DNA of 64,000 nucleotides. Source: Teredinibacter franksiae (GTDB lineage Bacteria; Pseudomonadota; Gammaproteobacteria; Pseudomonadales; Cellvibrionaceae). The notes under the pieces are model-generated. The model saw only the letters and a list, made by a program, of their open reading frames with translations. It was not told the DNA's origin and made no database searches. Below are positions 24,957 through 34,047 of the stretch, one piece after another. Both the position numbers and the translations under genes were made by a program. The stretch lies in the NCBI RefSeq assembly GCF_014218805.1, contig NZ_JACJUV010000003.1, forward strand, positions 62,001 through 126,000, in the 5' to 3' direction. The number at the start of each line of letters is the position of its first letter. Position 1 is the first letter of the stretch.

Positions 24957-26170
24957 TGGCAGCGTTTATTGAGAAAACCGGCTTTTCCGTGGTGAGCTTG
25001 ATCATTCCTCAAGCTCGCTTACACAATTGTTTAAAGCAGGTTTTAAGCCAGTGGCCCTATAAAGTAATTCAATTTGACTGCCGTGGCACCATGATTAGAG
25101 AACACTGGTTCCAGGCTTTTTTACCTACAATGAACCCAGAGTGTGAATACTTACAGCTTCTTGTCTGTGATAAAGACCTTAGTGCGTTTGTACAATTTTG
25201 CATAGAGGTCAATGACCTACATCTACCGGGTTCCGGTGCAATATTCAGCACACAGTGCTCCTATTTCTCTACCAATTCCGAATTCAATTTATTGATAGAT
25301 AGAAGCCAAACACAAGAAAGGAGCCTACAAGACACATCGGCGATTAGTTTAAAAAATAATCTTTACGCACTCTACGCACTGGTTCAATCCGGACGAACAG
25401 ACAACGCGATCAAAGCCGCAATGCAAGCGGGTTCACACGGCCCCATTGTCTATTTCGTTGAAGGTCGTGGTACGCGGGACAGAGTTAGTTGGCTGAAAAT
25501 CACCAAAAAGCCTTACGAAGAAGTGGTTATGGTATTAGTGGAGGACATCGACAGAGAGCGGGTAAAGGAAGCTCTGGTATCTGCAGGGCGAATTAATACC
25601 CTTGGCGGCGGAATTGTATTCGAAATATCCATTGAACACGGATTGGTAAATTTACCAACCTCCATAAGCAATAAAAGTCGCTTGGCCTCCAACCAACAAA
25701 TAACCGCGGCCGTTGATCAACTAATGGGCAGTACAGACTGGCGAGATACCCGCTCTATAGCTACGCTACTGGACAAAAATCAAAGATCTAAAGAACAGGC
25801 AGATACACAAAAAAGCAGCTCGCTGTGCGCCTTAATACCACGTAAACATGCTGACGAATTTTTAGATTACATTCTAAGTATTGGCATTCCGGGCGCTAAT
25901 GTGATTTATACCAAATTATTTTCCGGAGACGACGATCAGAACGCACAACATCTCAACTTTCACCACGAACTGGTACAAATTCGCATGGTACTGCCTACCG
26001 AGCAGTGTGCGCACTTCCGCTCTCAGCTGCAGCAATTTGTTACCCTTCAGGGCTACCGCAATGTGACAATTTATGCGCTCACAGTGAAAGGCGTTGCGCG
26101 CTACCAGCTAAAACCACGAGAAAAAAGCAAGGGGGCCGTATACCGCGGGTCCTCATCCATAGCGGACTAG
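24953..26170 (+). CDS. Protein with three tandem PII-like domains
   Basis: A 405-residue soluble protein. The middle domain (about 131-238) is a clear PII-like unit (YALVQSGRTDNAIKAAMQAG, then VVMVLVEDIDRERVKEALVS and GGGIVFEISIEHGLV). Residues about 286-390 repeat the fold (LCALIPRKHADEFLDYILSI, LVQIRMVLPTEQ, NVTIYALTVKGVARY). Residues about 8-108 are a weaker third copy (SVVSLIIPQARLHNCLKQVL, YLQLLVCDKDLSAFVQ). PII proteins normally are trimers of one such domain, so one chain here could form the whole ring. Only the middle copy keeps the glycine-rich nucleotide-loop-like region; the others are diverged. Start codon ATG at 24953 overlaps the DUF1538 stop; a second ATG at 24956 is equally possible. 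Likely a regulator of the DUF1538 transporter; ligand unknown. Confidence 0.78.
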   Translation: MMAAFIEKTGFSVVSLIIPQARLHNCLKQVLSQWPYKVIQFDCRGTMIREHWFQAFLPTMNPECEYLQLLVCDKDLSAFVQFCIEVNDLHLPGSGAIFSTQCSYFSTNSEFNLLIDRSQTQERSLQDTSAISLKNNLYALYALVQSGRTDNAIKAAMQAGSHGPIVYFVEGRGTRDRVSWLKITKKPYEEVVMVLVEDIDRERVKEALVSAGRINTLGGGIVFEISIEHGLVNLPTSISNKSRLASNQQITAAVDQLMGSTDWRDTRSIATLLDKNQRSKEQADTQKSSSLCALIPRKHADEFLDYILSIGIPGANVIYTKLFSGDDDQNAQHLNFHHELVQIRMVLPTEQCAHFRSQLQQFVTLQGYRNVTIYALTVKGVARYQLKPREKSKGAVYRGSSSIAD

Positions 26171-26182
26171 CGGCCGCAAGAT

Positions 26183-26212
26183 AAAGCCAGGGCGGTTTTT
26201 GCGCCGGCTTTT
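26183..26212 (+). terminator. Probable terminator after the PII-like gene
   Basis: AAAGCC-AG-GGCG (26183-26194) pairs with CGCC-GGCTTTT (26202-26212), with a 7-base loop and a 2-base bulge. A second small hairpin GCCCT/AGGGC follows at 26222-26235. Confidence 0.6.
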
Positions 26213-26230
26213 GAATCTCTAGCCCTCGCT

Positions 26231-26245
26231 AGGGCACCTTTACTA
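26231..26245. repeat. Possible solo end of the AGGGCA element
   Basis: AGGGCACCTTTACTA resembles the AGGGCA-CTCTA-TAA end of the dispersed element. Only one end is seen and its first five bases also form a small hairpin, so the assignment is weak. Confidence 0.25.
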
Positions 26246-26268
26246 CCTCCTCAGAAAAACCACTGTAT

Positions 26269-28227
26269 CTACGACCCAATATTGGCTTCAACAAACCCCA
26301 CCAACGCCTTTAGTGCCTGAATACGTGTAGCGCTATCCTGCAGATAGTGATCATCATTTTTAAGCTTAATCAATTTCACATTACCGCCAGACTTTTTCAT
26401 CGCTTTATACATCAGTTTAGACTGGCTGTATTCCACTACTGTATCGTCCGCACCGTGAATAAGAAGAACAGGAATTTTTACTTTATCGGCCGAATAATAG
26501 GGGGAAACTTCCTTCAAAATATCTTTACTGTAATCGCCATCTAAAATACTGCGATTCCAATAATCCAGCACCCAGCTTTTTTTCCCATAACGGCTTTTAT
26601 CGGCTTTAAGCATTTTGGGTAAATGGCTCACCCCGGCAATGGATACAGCACACTGATATAAATCCGGCGTAAAGGCTGCACCAGCAAGGGCTGCGTAACC
26701 GCCATAACTTGCCCCTACAATACAAACCCGCGCGGGGTCGGCATAGCCTTTTTTTACGAAAAAATTCACGCCATCGGTTAGGTCGTCCTGCATGGCTTTA
26801 CCCCACTGCCCCCAACCCGCTTTATAGTGCTCCTGGCCAAAACCGGTAGAGCCACGAAATTGCGGTTGAACCACCAGATACCCACGAGACGCCAATGCCT
26901 GCGCCCTATAATCAAAACCAATAACATCCTGTGCTGCTGGACCGCCATGGGGCATAATAATTGTTGGCAGGTTTTTTAACTTCCCCATTTTTGCTTTTGG
27001 TAATGTCAGTATCGTGGGAATCGCGCGTCCATCTCGCGCCTTATACGTTACCTTTCCTATCGGGTTGATATCCTCCGATGCTATGTCTAGGCGTGAGCTA
27101 ACCATAGATTTAAGGGACTGCCCCTCTGTAAACAGAAAATAATCGCCTGCGTACAAAGAGCCCTCTACACGCACAACAATGTGCTTCCAATCGTTTGTCC
27201 AGTTGCTGAGATAGACGGAGTGCCCTTCAAACTTGCCCAGAATACCCTGAACTCGCTTGTGTAAGGCTCTGTCAAAGAAGTGGTAATCTGGTATTAAGCC
27301 CGAATAGGCTACACCAACCACCACTCCATGATGGTCTTTTATCACGCCACGGGTGTTTTTAGCGGCATCAAACCCTTCCAGTGGTGTAACGCTTCCATCT
27401 TTTAACGAAAGCTGCAAAAAACTTTCATCATCGTCATTTCGGCTATACACCAGTGCCGTAAAGTCACTATTTAAACCAATAAAACTGTGGGTGGGTATTT
27501 CGGCCTCATAACTGTACAGCGTTCGCCATTTACGCCCCTCTTTCAGTTCGACGCTGTGCACATTATTTCGATCATTACGGTTTTCGCGGGCGAGAATATT
27601 ACCTTCACTATCCAGAAAGTAATCTCGGGTATGGTCAGTTCCCCTAGTTGCCACTCGCGGCTTACCTTTGCCATCGATATTGATCTCTAGCAATGAATAA
27701 TTGGGTGCGTAATCGAGATCAGATTCGGCTACGTACGCTGGCATATACAGCTTTTTACCGTTAACCGACTTGCCCGCCACACGCCCCAACCCCGACTGAC
27801 CCTCTGCCACTCGGCGCTTTCCCGATATATTTTCTCCCAACCTAATGAGCTGAAAAACCTCTTTATTTTTAATGTCAAAGCTAAATGCCGTACTCACATC
27901 AAAATCGTGCTTATAATCCCTCCATTTCACATGCTTAGAGCCAACAAGTATTAAAAAATCGTTATTTGAAAAATACTGCCAGCGAGGATCAATCTCGCTC
28001 ACATCCACGGCTGCAATCATTTTTTTTTCTTTCAACGAGTAAACCACAATAAAATCTCTATCGTCTGACTCTGTGCGCCGATAGGAAATAAGCTCACCAT
28101 TGGGCGAAATACTAACGTCGCTTACTTGCTCTAGCTTACCGTAGGCCTCCAGATCAACTTCACCAATAGCCAGTGACGGTATAAAAGATAACAATCCCAA
28201 AATTAAAATCGAATAATAATATTTCAC
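26269..28227 (-). CDS. S9 family (prolyl oligopeptidase-like) serine peptidase, exported
   Basis: A 652-residue exported peptidase with a signal peptide (YYYSILILGLLSFIPSLAIG). The start is GTG at 28227; no in-frame ATG is better placed. The N-terminal two thirds form a beta-propeller with the SPNGELISYRR pattern; the C-terminal alpha/beta hydrolase domain (about 400-652) has the triad Ser507 (GASYGG), Asp595 (HGADDTVV) and His627 (DDHYL). Such enzymes (S9C acylaminoacyl peptidase type) cleave short peptides. A run of five TTTTTA-type hexamers sits just upstream of its start. No operon partner is evident. Confidence 0.93.
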   Translation of the reverse strand: MKYYYSILILGLLSFIPSLAIGEVDLEAYGKLEQVSDVSISPNGELISYRRTESDDRDFIVVYSLKEKKMIAAVDVSEIDPRWQYFSNNDFLILVGSKHVKWRDYKHDFDVSTAFSFDIKNKEVFQLIRLGENISGKRRVAEGQSGLGRVAGKSVNGKKLYMPAYVAESDLDYAPNYSLLEINIDGKGKPRVATRGTDHTRDYFLDSEGNILARENRNDRNNVHSVELKEGRKWRTLYSYEAEIPTHSFIGLNSDFTALVYSRNDDDESFLQLSLKDGSVTPLEGFDAAKNTRGVIKDHHGVVVGVAYSGLIPDYHFFDRALHKRVQGILGKFEGHSVYLSNWTNDWKHIVVRVEGSLYAGDYFLFTEGQSLKSMVSSRLDIASEDINPIGKVTYKARDGRAIPTILTLPKAKMGKLKNLPTIIMPHGGPAAQDVIGFDYRAQALASRGYLVVQPQFRGSTGFGQEHYKAGWGQWGKAMQDDLTDGVNFFVKKGYADPARVCIVGASYGGYAALAGAAFTPDLYQCAVSIAGVSHLPKMLKADKSRYGKKSWVLDYWNRSILDGDYSKDILKEVSPYYSADKVKIPVLLIHGADDTVVEYSQSKLMYKAMKKSGGNVKLIKLKNDDHYLQDSATRIQALKALVGFVEANIGS

Positions 28228-28240
28228 TCCAAATTTCCCA

Positions 28241-28270
28241 TTTTTATTTTTATTTTTGTTTTTATTTTTA
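28241..28270 (-). repeat. Hexamer simple repeat (TTTTTA)5 in the leader of the S9 peptidase gene
   Basis: Five consecutive six-base units, TTTTTA x2, TTTTTG, TTTTTA x2, lie 14-43 bases before the start codon. Such repeats can change length by slippage. Confidence 0.85.
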
Positions 28271-28319
28271 ACCGCTATTTAATGCCATCATTTCAACTTA
28301 AGCTTGCTCGGCAGTTCCC

Positions 28320-28990
28320 TTAACACCAAGACTGCTGGCCAGCAGGGTTTTCCAACAACTCGCGAATATTCGCCTCAATAATGCGATACCCTACATTGCC
28401 CGAAAGTTTTTGCCGCCCCTCATTGAAGATAAGCGTAGGGCTAGATTTAACTCCCAGCTCCACCGATTTATACATATTACTGCAAATGCTGGCATGGGCC
28501 TTTCCACTATCGACACTGGTACGGATAACATCGATAGGTAAACCCGACTGTTCGGCAATGGCCAACAGCTCCATGCGGTTGGAAATATCTCGCGCCTCAA
28601 CAAAGAATGCTCTTCGCATTTTTTGCATAAATTGGGTAAAGGCCCCTCCCTTGCCAACCCCGATAACTCGGCCATTTTCGCTGCGGCAAGAAAGAGGTGC
28701 GCCGGCAGTGATGATTGCGGGGTGTTCTTTACCCAGACATCTGGATGAATATCGAGATGGTCGAATTTATCCGCAACAGATTGTACATGGGCATTATAGG
28801 TTTCGATGCCTCCACGATCACCCCAGCTTTTTTCCATTTTCCCAGGAACATCACCAAACACAGGGAAAAAGTGATAATCCACCTCTACCTTGTCACCAAA
28901 TTCGGTTAGTAATTCTTCTACCCGAATTTGTGACACGTAGGCCCAAATACAGAGCACATCAGAAAAGTGATCCACTTTGATTTTCGACAT
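28320..28990 (-). pseudogene. DsbA-family (FrnE-like) oxidoreductase, frameshifted
   Basis: The two reading frames together encode one DsbA-like thioredoxin-fold protein. The first part starts at ATG 28990 (GAGAGG six bases upstream) with DHFSDVLCIWAYVSQIRVEEL, where Cys14-Ile-Trp-Ala is the active-site position (CxxA, not CxxC), and continues to HLFLAAAKMAEL. After a one-base indel in the C/G run at 28643-28650, the sequence resumes in another frame as AFTQFMQKMRRAFFVEARDI and ends with the family features GVKSSPTLIFNEGRQKLSGNVG. Relatives act on disulfides or as 2-hydroxychromene-2-carboxylate isomerases. The break is in a homopolymer, so either recent inactivation or a sequencing error. 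Confidence 0.82.
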
Positions 28991-29045
28991 TCAAACCTCT
29001 CTATTTCGTACCGTTTATGGCGCCTCACCTGAGAACTCAAACGGC

Positions 29046-29927
29046 TTATGTCTCCGCCTGCTTCGCCAATACCAAAGCACCAAGGATACCCGCCCTATTT
29101 CCCAAGCCAGGTAATACCACATAATTTTCCATATTTTCAATAATAGCCGGATGTTGAATATAACCGTTCAAATACCCCTGCAGCTTGTCGCGTACACGAT
29201 TAATCAACGCCGGTTGCCCCATAACCCCACCACCCACAATAATACGCTGCGGTGATAGTGTGCATGTGACCCCGGACAAAGCCATAGCAATATACTCGGC
29301 CTCCATCTCCCAAGCGGGGTGGTCGGTGGGTAGTTCAACACCAGAGACCTGCCAGCGCTCTTCAATCGCGGGGCCGGAGGCTAACCCCTCAAAGCAGCGG
29401 TCGGCATGATAGGGGCACCGACCTTTGTAGCCATCATGCTCCAGCTTAGGTAAAAAACTATGGCCCATCTCTGGGTGTATTAGGCCGTGCAGTAACCTGC
29501 CGCCTACCACCGCACCACCGCCAATACCGGTACCGATGGTGATATAGAGATAGTCACTCAGACCCTGAGCCGCCCCCCAGCAACCCTCACCGAGGGCCGC
29601 TGCATTCACATCCGTATCAAACGCGATAGGAACAGCCAACGCACTAAAGGCGCCAGCAACATTAATGTTGCCCCAACCTGGCTTGGGTGTGGAGGTAATA
29701 TAACCCCAGGAGCGGGATTGAGTGTTTAGGTCTATAGGGCCAAAACTCGCTATTCCCAAAGATTTGAGCTCAGCCCTGTAGGGCATAAAAAATTCGATCG
29801 CTCGCTGCAGAGTTTCTGTCGGCGTAGTGGTAGCGAAACGAATCTCCTCTAGCGCTTGCGGCCCCGTGCCCACCGCACAAACAAACTTAGTGCCGCCCGC
29901 TTCTATTGCCCCGTATAGCTTGGTCAT
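29046..29927 (-). CDS. ROK family sugar kinase, probable fructokinase
   Basis: A 293-residue cytoplasmic kinase. It has the ATP phosphate loop IEAGGTKFVCAVG, the catalytic region FDTDVNAAALGE, the GTGIGGGAV motif and the zinc site pattern HPEMGHSFLPK..RCPYHADRCFEGLASGPAI typical of the bacterial fructokinases related to B. subtilis YdhR. It probably phosphorylates fructose (EC 2.7.1.4) or mannose. AGAGAG precedes the ATG. It is followed, on the same strand, by the broken DsbA-like gene 55 bases away. Confidence 0.88.
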   Translation of the reverse strand: MTKLYGAIEAGGTKFVCAVGTGPQALEEIRFATTTPTETLQRAIEFFMPYRAELKSLGIASFGPIDLNTQSRSWGYITSTPKPGWGNINVAGAFSALAVPIAFDTDVNAAALGEGCWGAAQGLSDYLYITIGTGIGGGAVVGGRLLHGLIHPEMGHSFLPKLEHDGYKGRCPYHADRCFEGLASGPAIEERWQVSGVELPTDHPAWEMEAEYIAMALSGVTCTLSPQRIIVGGGVMGQPALINRVRDKLQGYLNGYIQHPAIIENMENYVVLPGLGNRAGILGALVLAKQAET

Positions 29928-30036
29928 TATGGCTCTCTTTGAATAGGGTTCTGGGTATATCTTACCTAGGCACCATTATCACCCCAAAACGTACCATATT
30001 AAAATTCATACTTGCCTGATCAATAATACGGGTATA

Positions 30037-30052
30037 CTGTATATACAAACAG
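30037..30052 (+). promoter_or_regulatory. LexA box upstream of imuA
   Basis: CTGT-ATATACAA-ACAG is an exact CTGT-N8-ACAG SOS box, flanked by A and T. It lies 87 bases upstream of imuA. Confidence 0.88.
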
Positions 30053-30138
30053 TTATCACGGCACACAAAGTAAAGAGATAAGCCCCCGTGCTCCACACCA
30101 CATTCACCCTATAGAAACAAAGAAGGCTGTTTGAGCCC

Positions 30139-30975
30139 ATGAGGAACCAATGCCCACAACAAAAGGCACCTCCAACGTTGGAGCAATTGCTCCAACGCGA
30201 CGATATATGGCGCGGCCACGGCCAGAAAAAAACGGTACGGCAGGTGATAGATACCGGTCATAGCCAACTTAATAATCGGCTACTTAACAACGGCTGGCCG
30301 CTTGGTAGCCTGGTTGAAATTTACCCGCCTAGTATGTGTCAGACCACCAACAGCGGAGGTGAGTGGCTATTATTGTCGCCTGCCGTAAAGCGATGCCTGA
30401 ACAACACCAGCACCTACGCCGTACTACTGAACCCTCCCGCATTGCCCTTTGCGCAAGGATTGTCGCAACTGGGGATTACACTCGAGCAATTATTGATTAT
30501 TCGGGTAAAAAATAAAACCGACTTTATTGTCAGCTTTGTTGAGCTAGCCCGCGCCAGTAGCTGCAGCGTAATAATGGCATGGCAGCCTAAACAGGCCCTA
30601 AATTACAGTGAGTTACGCAAGTGCCAATTGGCAACAACCAATGGCACTGGCCTGTATTTTATTTTCCGTCATACGCAGGCACAACAACAAAGCTCACCTG
30701 CGGCTCTACGCTTAGAGGTCACCTTAGGAAAAGAAAATTTAAGCCTTACCCTGCTAAAGCAGCGGGGTCAATTACAGCATAATAAAACTCAGCCAGCTCT
30801 AATTCCGCTACCAAAATCCTGGCAGGCACTGCTTCCACACCCACTATTAACGAGCGACAAAAACCCCCTTCAGCCTGCCGCCATTAACGAACCTTTACTT
30901 CCCATTTACCATCCACACCAAACGCTTGTGCCCATTCGCACGGAAAAGCAACCCTTAAAACGCCGCTATTATTAG
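30139..30975 (+). CDS. imuA: ImuA, SOS mutagenesis accessory protein
   Basis: A 278-residue RecA/SulA-like protein. The region HSQLNNRLLNNGWPLGSLVEIYP matches the N-terminal signature of ImuA, and the order with ImuB downstream (11-base gap) is diagnostic. The core resembles RecA without a full Walker A loop. ImuA takes part in translesion synthesis with ImuB and DnaE2. The LexA box upstream indicates SOS induction. The start ATG has only a weak AAGG further upstream. Confidence 0.88.
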   Translation: MRNQCPQQKAPPTLEQLLQRDDIWRGHGQKKTVRQVIDTGHSQLNNRLLNNGWPLGSLVEIYPPSMCQTTNSGGEWLLLSPAVKRCLNNTSTYAVLLNPPALPFAQGLSQLGITLEQLLIIRVKNKTDFIVSFVELARASSCSVIMAWQPKQALNYSELRKCQLATTNGTGLYFIFRHTQAQQQSSPAALRLEVTLGKENLSLTLLKQRGQLQHNKTQPALIPLPKSWQALLPHPLLTSDKNPLQPAAINEPLLPIYHPHQTLVPIRTEKQPLKRRYY

Positions 30976-30986
30976 GGGTAACCGCT

Positions 30987-32567
30987 GTGGCCAACAAAAA
31001 AAACGTCGCCAAAACCTGGATCGCCCTCCGCTTTCCATTACTGCCACTAGAAGTATTTGCCGTTAACAGCCGCATAAATGAAGGCGCCGACACCGCTATT
31101 ATTGTTACCCACAAGCAACAGGTTGTTTGTGCTAATCCGAATGCCGTTAACCAAGGTATAAAACAACATATGTCGGTAACAACGGCTCAAATATTAGTAC
31201 AGAGCCAGTTATTGGAGCGCGACATCCAAATAGAAAAAGCGGCCATTCACCAACTAGCCAATACGCTGTATAGCTTTACACCCTACATTGAAAAGCAAAC
31301 GCCAAACCCTAATACCCACAGCGGATTACTCATTGAAGTTTCCCGCTCACTCACGCTCTTTAAAGGGCTAGGTAACATTATTACTTTAATACAGCAGGAA
31401 CTGCAGACATTTAATTTTCATTACTGCCTAGGTACAGGCCATACCAGCAAAGCGGCCTGGTTATTATCGTTTGATAAACAAAAAAAAATACCGGATAACG
31501 AAAAACCACACACGCGCACAGATGTTATCGAACAATTGCAAACACTCGACAGTACCTTGCTTGCCCAGTGCCCACAACACACCATTTCAAACACCCAACT
31601 ACAGACGCATATAGCCGCGTTAAAAAAATCTGGGTTTAATTCACTGGGTGATATTGTGCGGCAAATTAATACTCAATCTCTAGCGAGCTTCCGTAAACGC
31701 TGGGGCCAGGCATTTTCTCAGCTAATAGCCGACATCTTCGATATCGATCAGGTAACCCTGCAACCCAGCCTTTTTGAAAAACCGACAACCCTTTTTCAAC
31801 CCGAAGAATTTTTTCACGATAGCATTCAGTTTGACTACCCCATAACGAACAGCGCACAACTCATGCCCCCCATGGAATACCTGCTGCAGAACCTAAGTCG
31901 CTATTTATACAACCGCCAACGTCAGTGCCAGAGTATTGATTGGGTATTAATGGATATTTATCACCACAAGCAGCAATTAGAGGTTCATACCAGTGAAAAC
32001 CAAGACCAATGGCCCCTACTGCTGGAACTTTCCCGCATTCAATTAGACGCTCAGACACTGAATTTTGAGGTAGATACTCTGGAACTACGGTGTAGCAACA
32101 GCATGCCATTACACGCCAGCAGTCACAGCCTAAATTTTGACGGCGACACTAGCGCCCGGCGAGATAAACTCAACCATGACTTCACCGTAACCACAGCAAA
32201 ACTCAAGGCACGATTGGGCGAAGATGCGCTCTTCAAGATAGCCTGCACCGACAGTCATATTCCGGAAAAAAGCCAAAAGAAAGTCTCAATAGCCCACAAC
32301 ACTAAACCTAGCCCCACCCCGACTACAACAGCCGTGCGCCCAAGCTGGCTGTTTGAGCCCCCTCTGCCGGTACAGCAACGCCAGCAATACCTTTTCTGGC
32401 GCGGTCGTTTAGAATTACTACAGGGGCCAGAGCGCATTGAGGGTAACTGGTGGCAATCGCCTACCGCCCGCGACTACTTTATTGCCCGGCGTGATGACCA
32501 CCTGAGGCTATGGATATTTTATGACCAACTCAATAAAAGCTGGTTTGTGCAGGGTGTGTTTGTTTAG
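30987..32567 (+). CDS. imuB: ImuB, Y-family polymerase-like mutasome protein
   Basis: A 526-residue Y-family DNA polymerase homologue starting at GTG with AGGGG upstream. The N-terminus TWIALRFPLLPLEVF aligns with the DinB catalytic start but lacks its Asp, and the second acidic motif is also missing, as in all ImuB proteins, which are thought to be inactive scaffolds that contact the beta clamp and DnaE2. The region SFRKRWGQAFSQLIAD corresponds to the helix-hairpin-helix part. The C-terminal quarter (after about 440) is specific to ImuB. It shares an operon with imuA; dnaE2 is not next but 8 kb downstream. Confidence 0.9.
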   Translation: MANKKNVAKTWIALRFPLLPLEVFAVNSRINEGADTAIIVTHKQQVVCANPNAVNQGIKQHMSVTTAQILVQSQLLERDIQIEKAAIHQLANTLYSFTPYIEKQTPNPNTHSGLLIEVSRSLTLFKGLGNIITLIQQELQTFNFHYCLGTGHTSKAAWLLSFDKQKKIPDNEKPHTRTDVIEQLQTLDSTLLAQCPQHTISNTQLQTHIAALKKSGFNSLGDIVRQINTQSLASFRKRWGQAFSQLIADIFDIDQVTLQPSLFEKPTTLFQPEEFFHDSIQFDYPITNSAQLMPPMEYLLQNLSRYLYNRQRQCQSIDWVLMDIYHHKQQLEVHTSENQDQWPLLLELSRIQLDAQTLNFEVDTLELRCSNSMPLHASSHSLNFDGDTSARRDKLNHDFTVTTAKLKARLGEDALFKIACTDSHIPEKSQKKVSIAHNTKPSPTPTTTAVRPSWLFEPPLPVQQRQQYLFWRGRLELLQGPERIEGNWWQSPTARDYFIARRDDHLRLWIFYDQLNKSWFVQGVFV

Positions 32568-32588
32568 CAAACTTAAAGATAGAGCAAA

Positions 32589-32623
32589 AAAAAACTGCGC
32601 AGTATAAAACTACGCAGTTTTTT
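32589..32623. terminator. Bidirectional terminator between imuB and the PEP-CTERM gene
   Basis: AAAAAACTGCG pairs with CGCAGTTTTTT around a 13-base loop, with A and T runs at the two sides, between convergent genes. Confidence 0.88.
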
Positions 32624-32640
32624 AGAGTAAAAGTATATAA

Positions 32641-33393
32641 CTACTTACGAATACGTCTGCGAGAAAAACCAAGACCCAACAAACCCAACCCCAACAGCGC
32701 GAGAGAGCTTGACTCAGGTACATCAGCAATAACTTGGTCAGCAAAACCAAAACGCAGGTTATCGATAGCGAAACCAGCAGGCTCAGCACCAACCAAACTA
32801 AACTGCAGGCCAGCAATTTCATTACCCAGATCAGAAACCAGACCTAAGAACTCAATACCCAAACCTTCGTTAGCAACCGTACCAATGATGCTGCCATCAC
32901 GCGCAAAAGCCGTAATAGCTGTACCACCAATAGCGTTGAAATAACCACCATCAAGGCCTACACCAGCAATATCTTCAGAGAAAATCATGGAGATAGCACC
33001 GTTGAAACGCGGAGTACCAGAAAGAACTGGGCTAGTTGGGTTAGCACCATCGGCAGTAATAAAGGACTGCGAAGCGCTAGGATCAAGGCTAAGGCCAGCG
33101 TCTGGTGTGCCAATAACACAACCGCTTAACTGGGCACCAGCGGGGCAATCACCGGCACCGCCCAAAGACTGACCATCAAACCAACCGCCGAAAGTCACGG
33201 TTACACCAGTAGGATCAGCGCCGTAATCGGCTGGAGTATAAACAGGGTTAACTGTTCCCATTGCAAATTCAGAAAAAGTGATGAGTCCAGCATCTGCAGT
33301 GAACGCATCATCAGCAACGCGGATAACAGCTGCATTAGCAACCGAAGCGGTGGTAGCAAGAGCAGCCAGTAATATGTAGCGTGCAAATTTCAT
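32641..33393 (-). CDS. PEP-CTERM sorted secreted protein
   Basis: A 250-residue protein with a signal peptide (MKFARYILLAALATTASVANA) and a C-terminal sorting signal VPESSSLALLGLGLLGLG followed by FSRRRIRK. The usual motif is V-P-E-P-S; here Ser replaces the second Pro. The mature part is rich in Gly, Ala and Asp and looks like an all-beta secreted domain with a C-x6-C pair (CPAGAQLSGC). Such proteins are cut and anchored by an exosortase and often contribute to extracellular matrix; no exosortase gene is in the window. GGAG lies eight bases before the ATG. A longer frame to 33486 adds no plausible signal peptide. Confidence 0.88.
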   Translation of the reverse strand: MKFARYILLAALATTASVANAAVIRVADDAFTADAGLITFSEFAMGTVNPVYTPADYGADPTGVTVTFGGWFDGQSLGGAGDCPAGAQLSGCVIGTPDAGLSLDPSASQSFITADGANPTSPVLSGTPRFNGAISMIFSEDIAGVGLDGGYFNAIGGTAITAFARDGSIIGTVANEGLGIEFLGLVSDLGNEIAGLQFSLVGAEPAGFAIDNLRFGFADQVIADVPESSSLALLGLGLLGLGFSRRRIRK

Positions 33394-34047
33394 GTGTAAT
33401 CTCCGTTTTAAATTGAAATGTCCATGCACAAAGTCACGATAGTGCAACCCATGAGCATGCAACCATAAAAGCAAATATCGGGCCAACTAAATTTACCCTT
33501 ATATTTCAACAGGTTACGAGAACAGCCCCCATAAAAGAGAAGTACATATGTAAAAATCTCCTACATACTGGCACGCCTATAACCATTTGACATTTAGATG
33601 AACGACTCCCAAAAAGCTGCTTGCAGGTAACCCCCTACAAATCGCGCCAACTCTAATCACAAAAAACATGTTAACTTTTTATGCACCAACACAACGGTGG
33701 GCCAAATAAACGTTAACTAAATAACGGTGAAGACCTCTCAAATAAAACACCTCGAGCAATTTAACGCGCTACCACTAGCCGCCAGTAACCACCGATCAAT
33801 GAGGAAACTACTCTTTTCGACAAGCCGCAAAAAGCACGAGCAAAAAATGTAAAAAAATTTGACACGCCATGATCAAAATCAACTACAAACCACCTCATTC
33901 TCTGGAGTAAAAATACCGGCCTACCGAGAAGACTGAATGGCATCGATTAATACGGTTCTGCTGAATCATGCAGAAAAGCAATCGCCAGTGCAGTGAGCTA
34001 TGCTTTAGAGCAATCAAAAAGCGTATTGCGACACTAGGGGTTAACCT
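33394..34047. other. Intergenic region, divergent promoters
   Basis: A 654-base gap between divergent genes. No convincing gene: the small open frame at 33761-33943 has no signals. A weak FNR/ANR-like string ATGAT-N4-ATCAA occurs at 33869-33882. Otherwise I see nothing specific. Confidence 0.4.

Noticed and set aside
33869..33882. FNR/ANR site
   Set aside because: ATGAT-N4-ATCAA has one mismatch in the left arm and its position relative to a promoter is unknown; kept only as a weak note.
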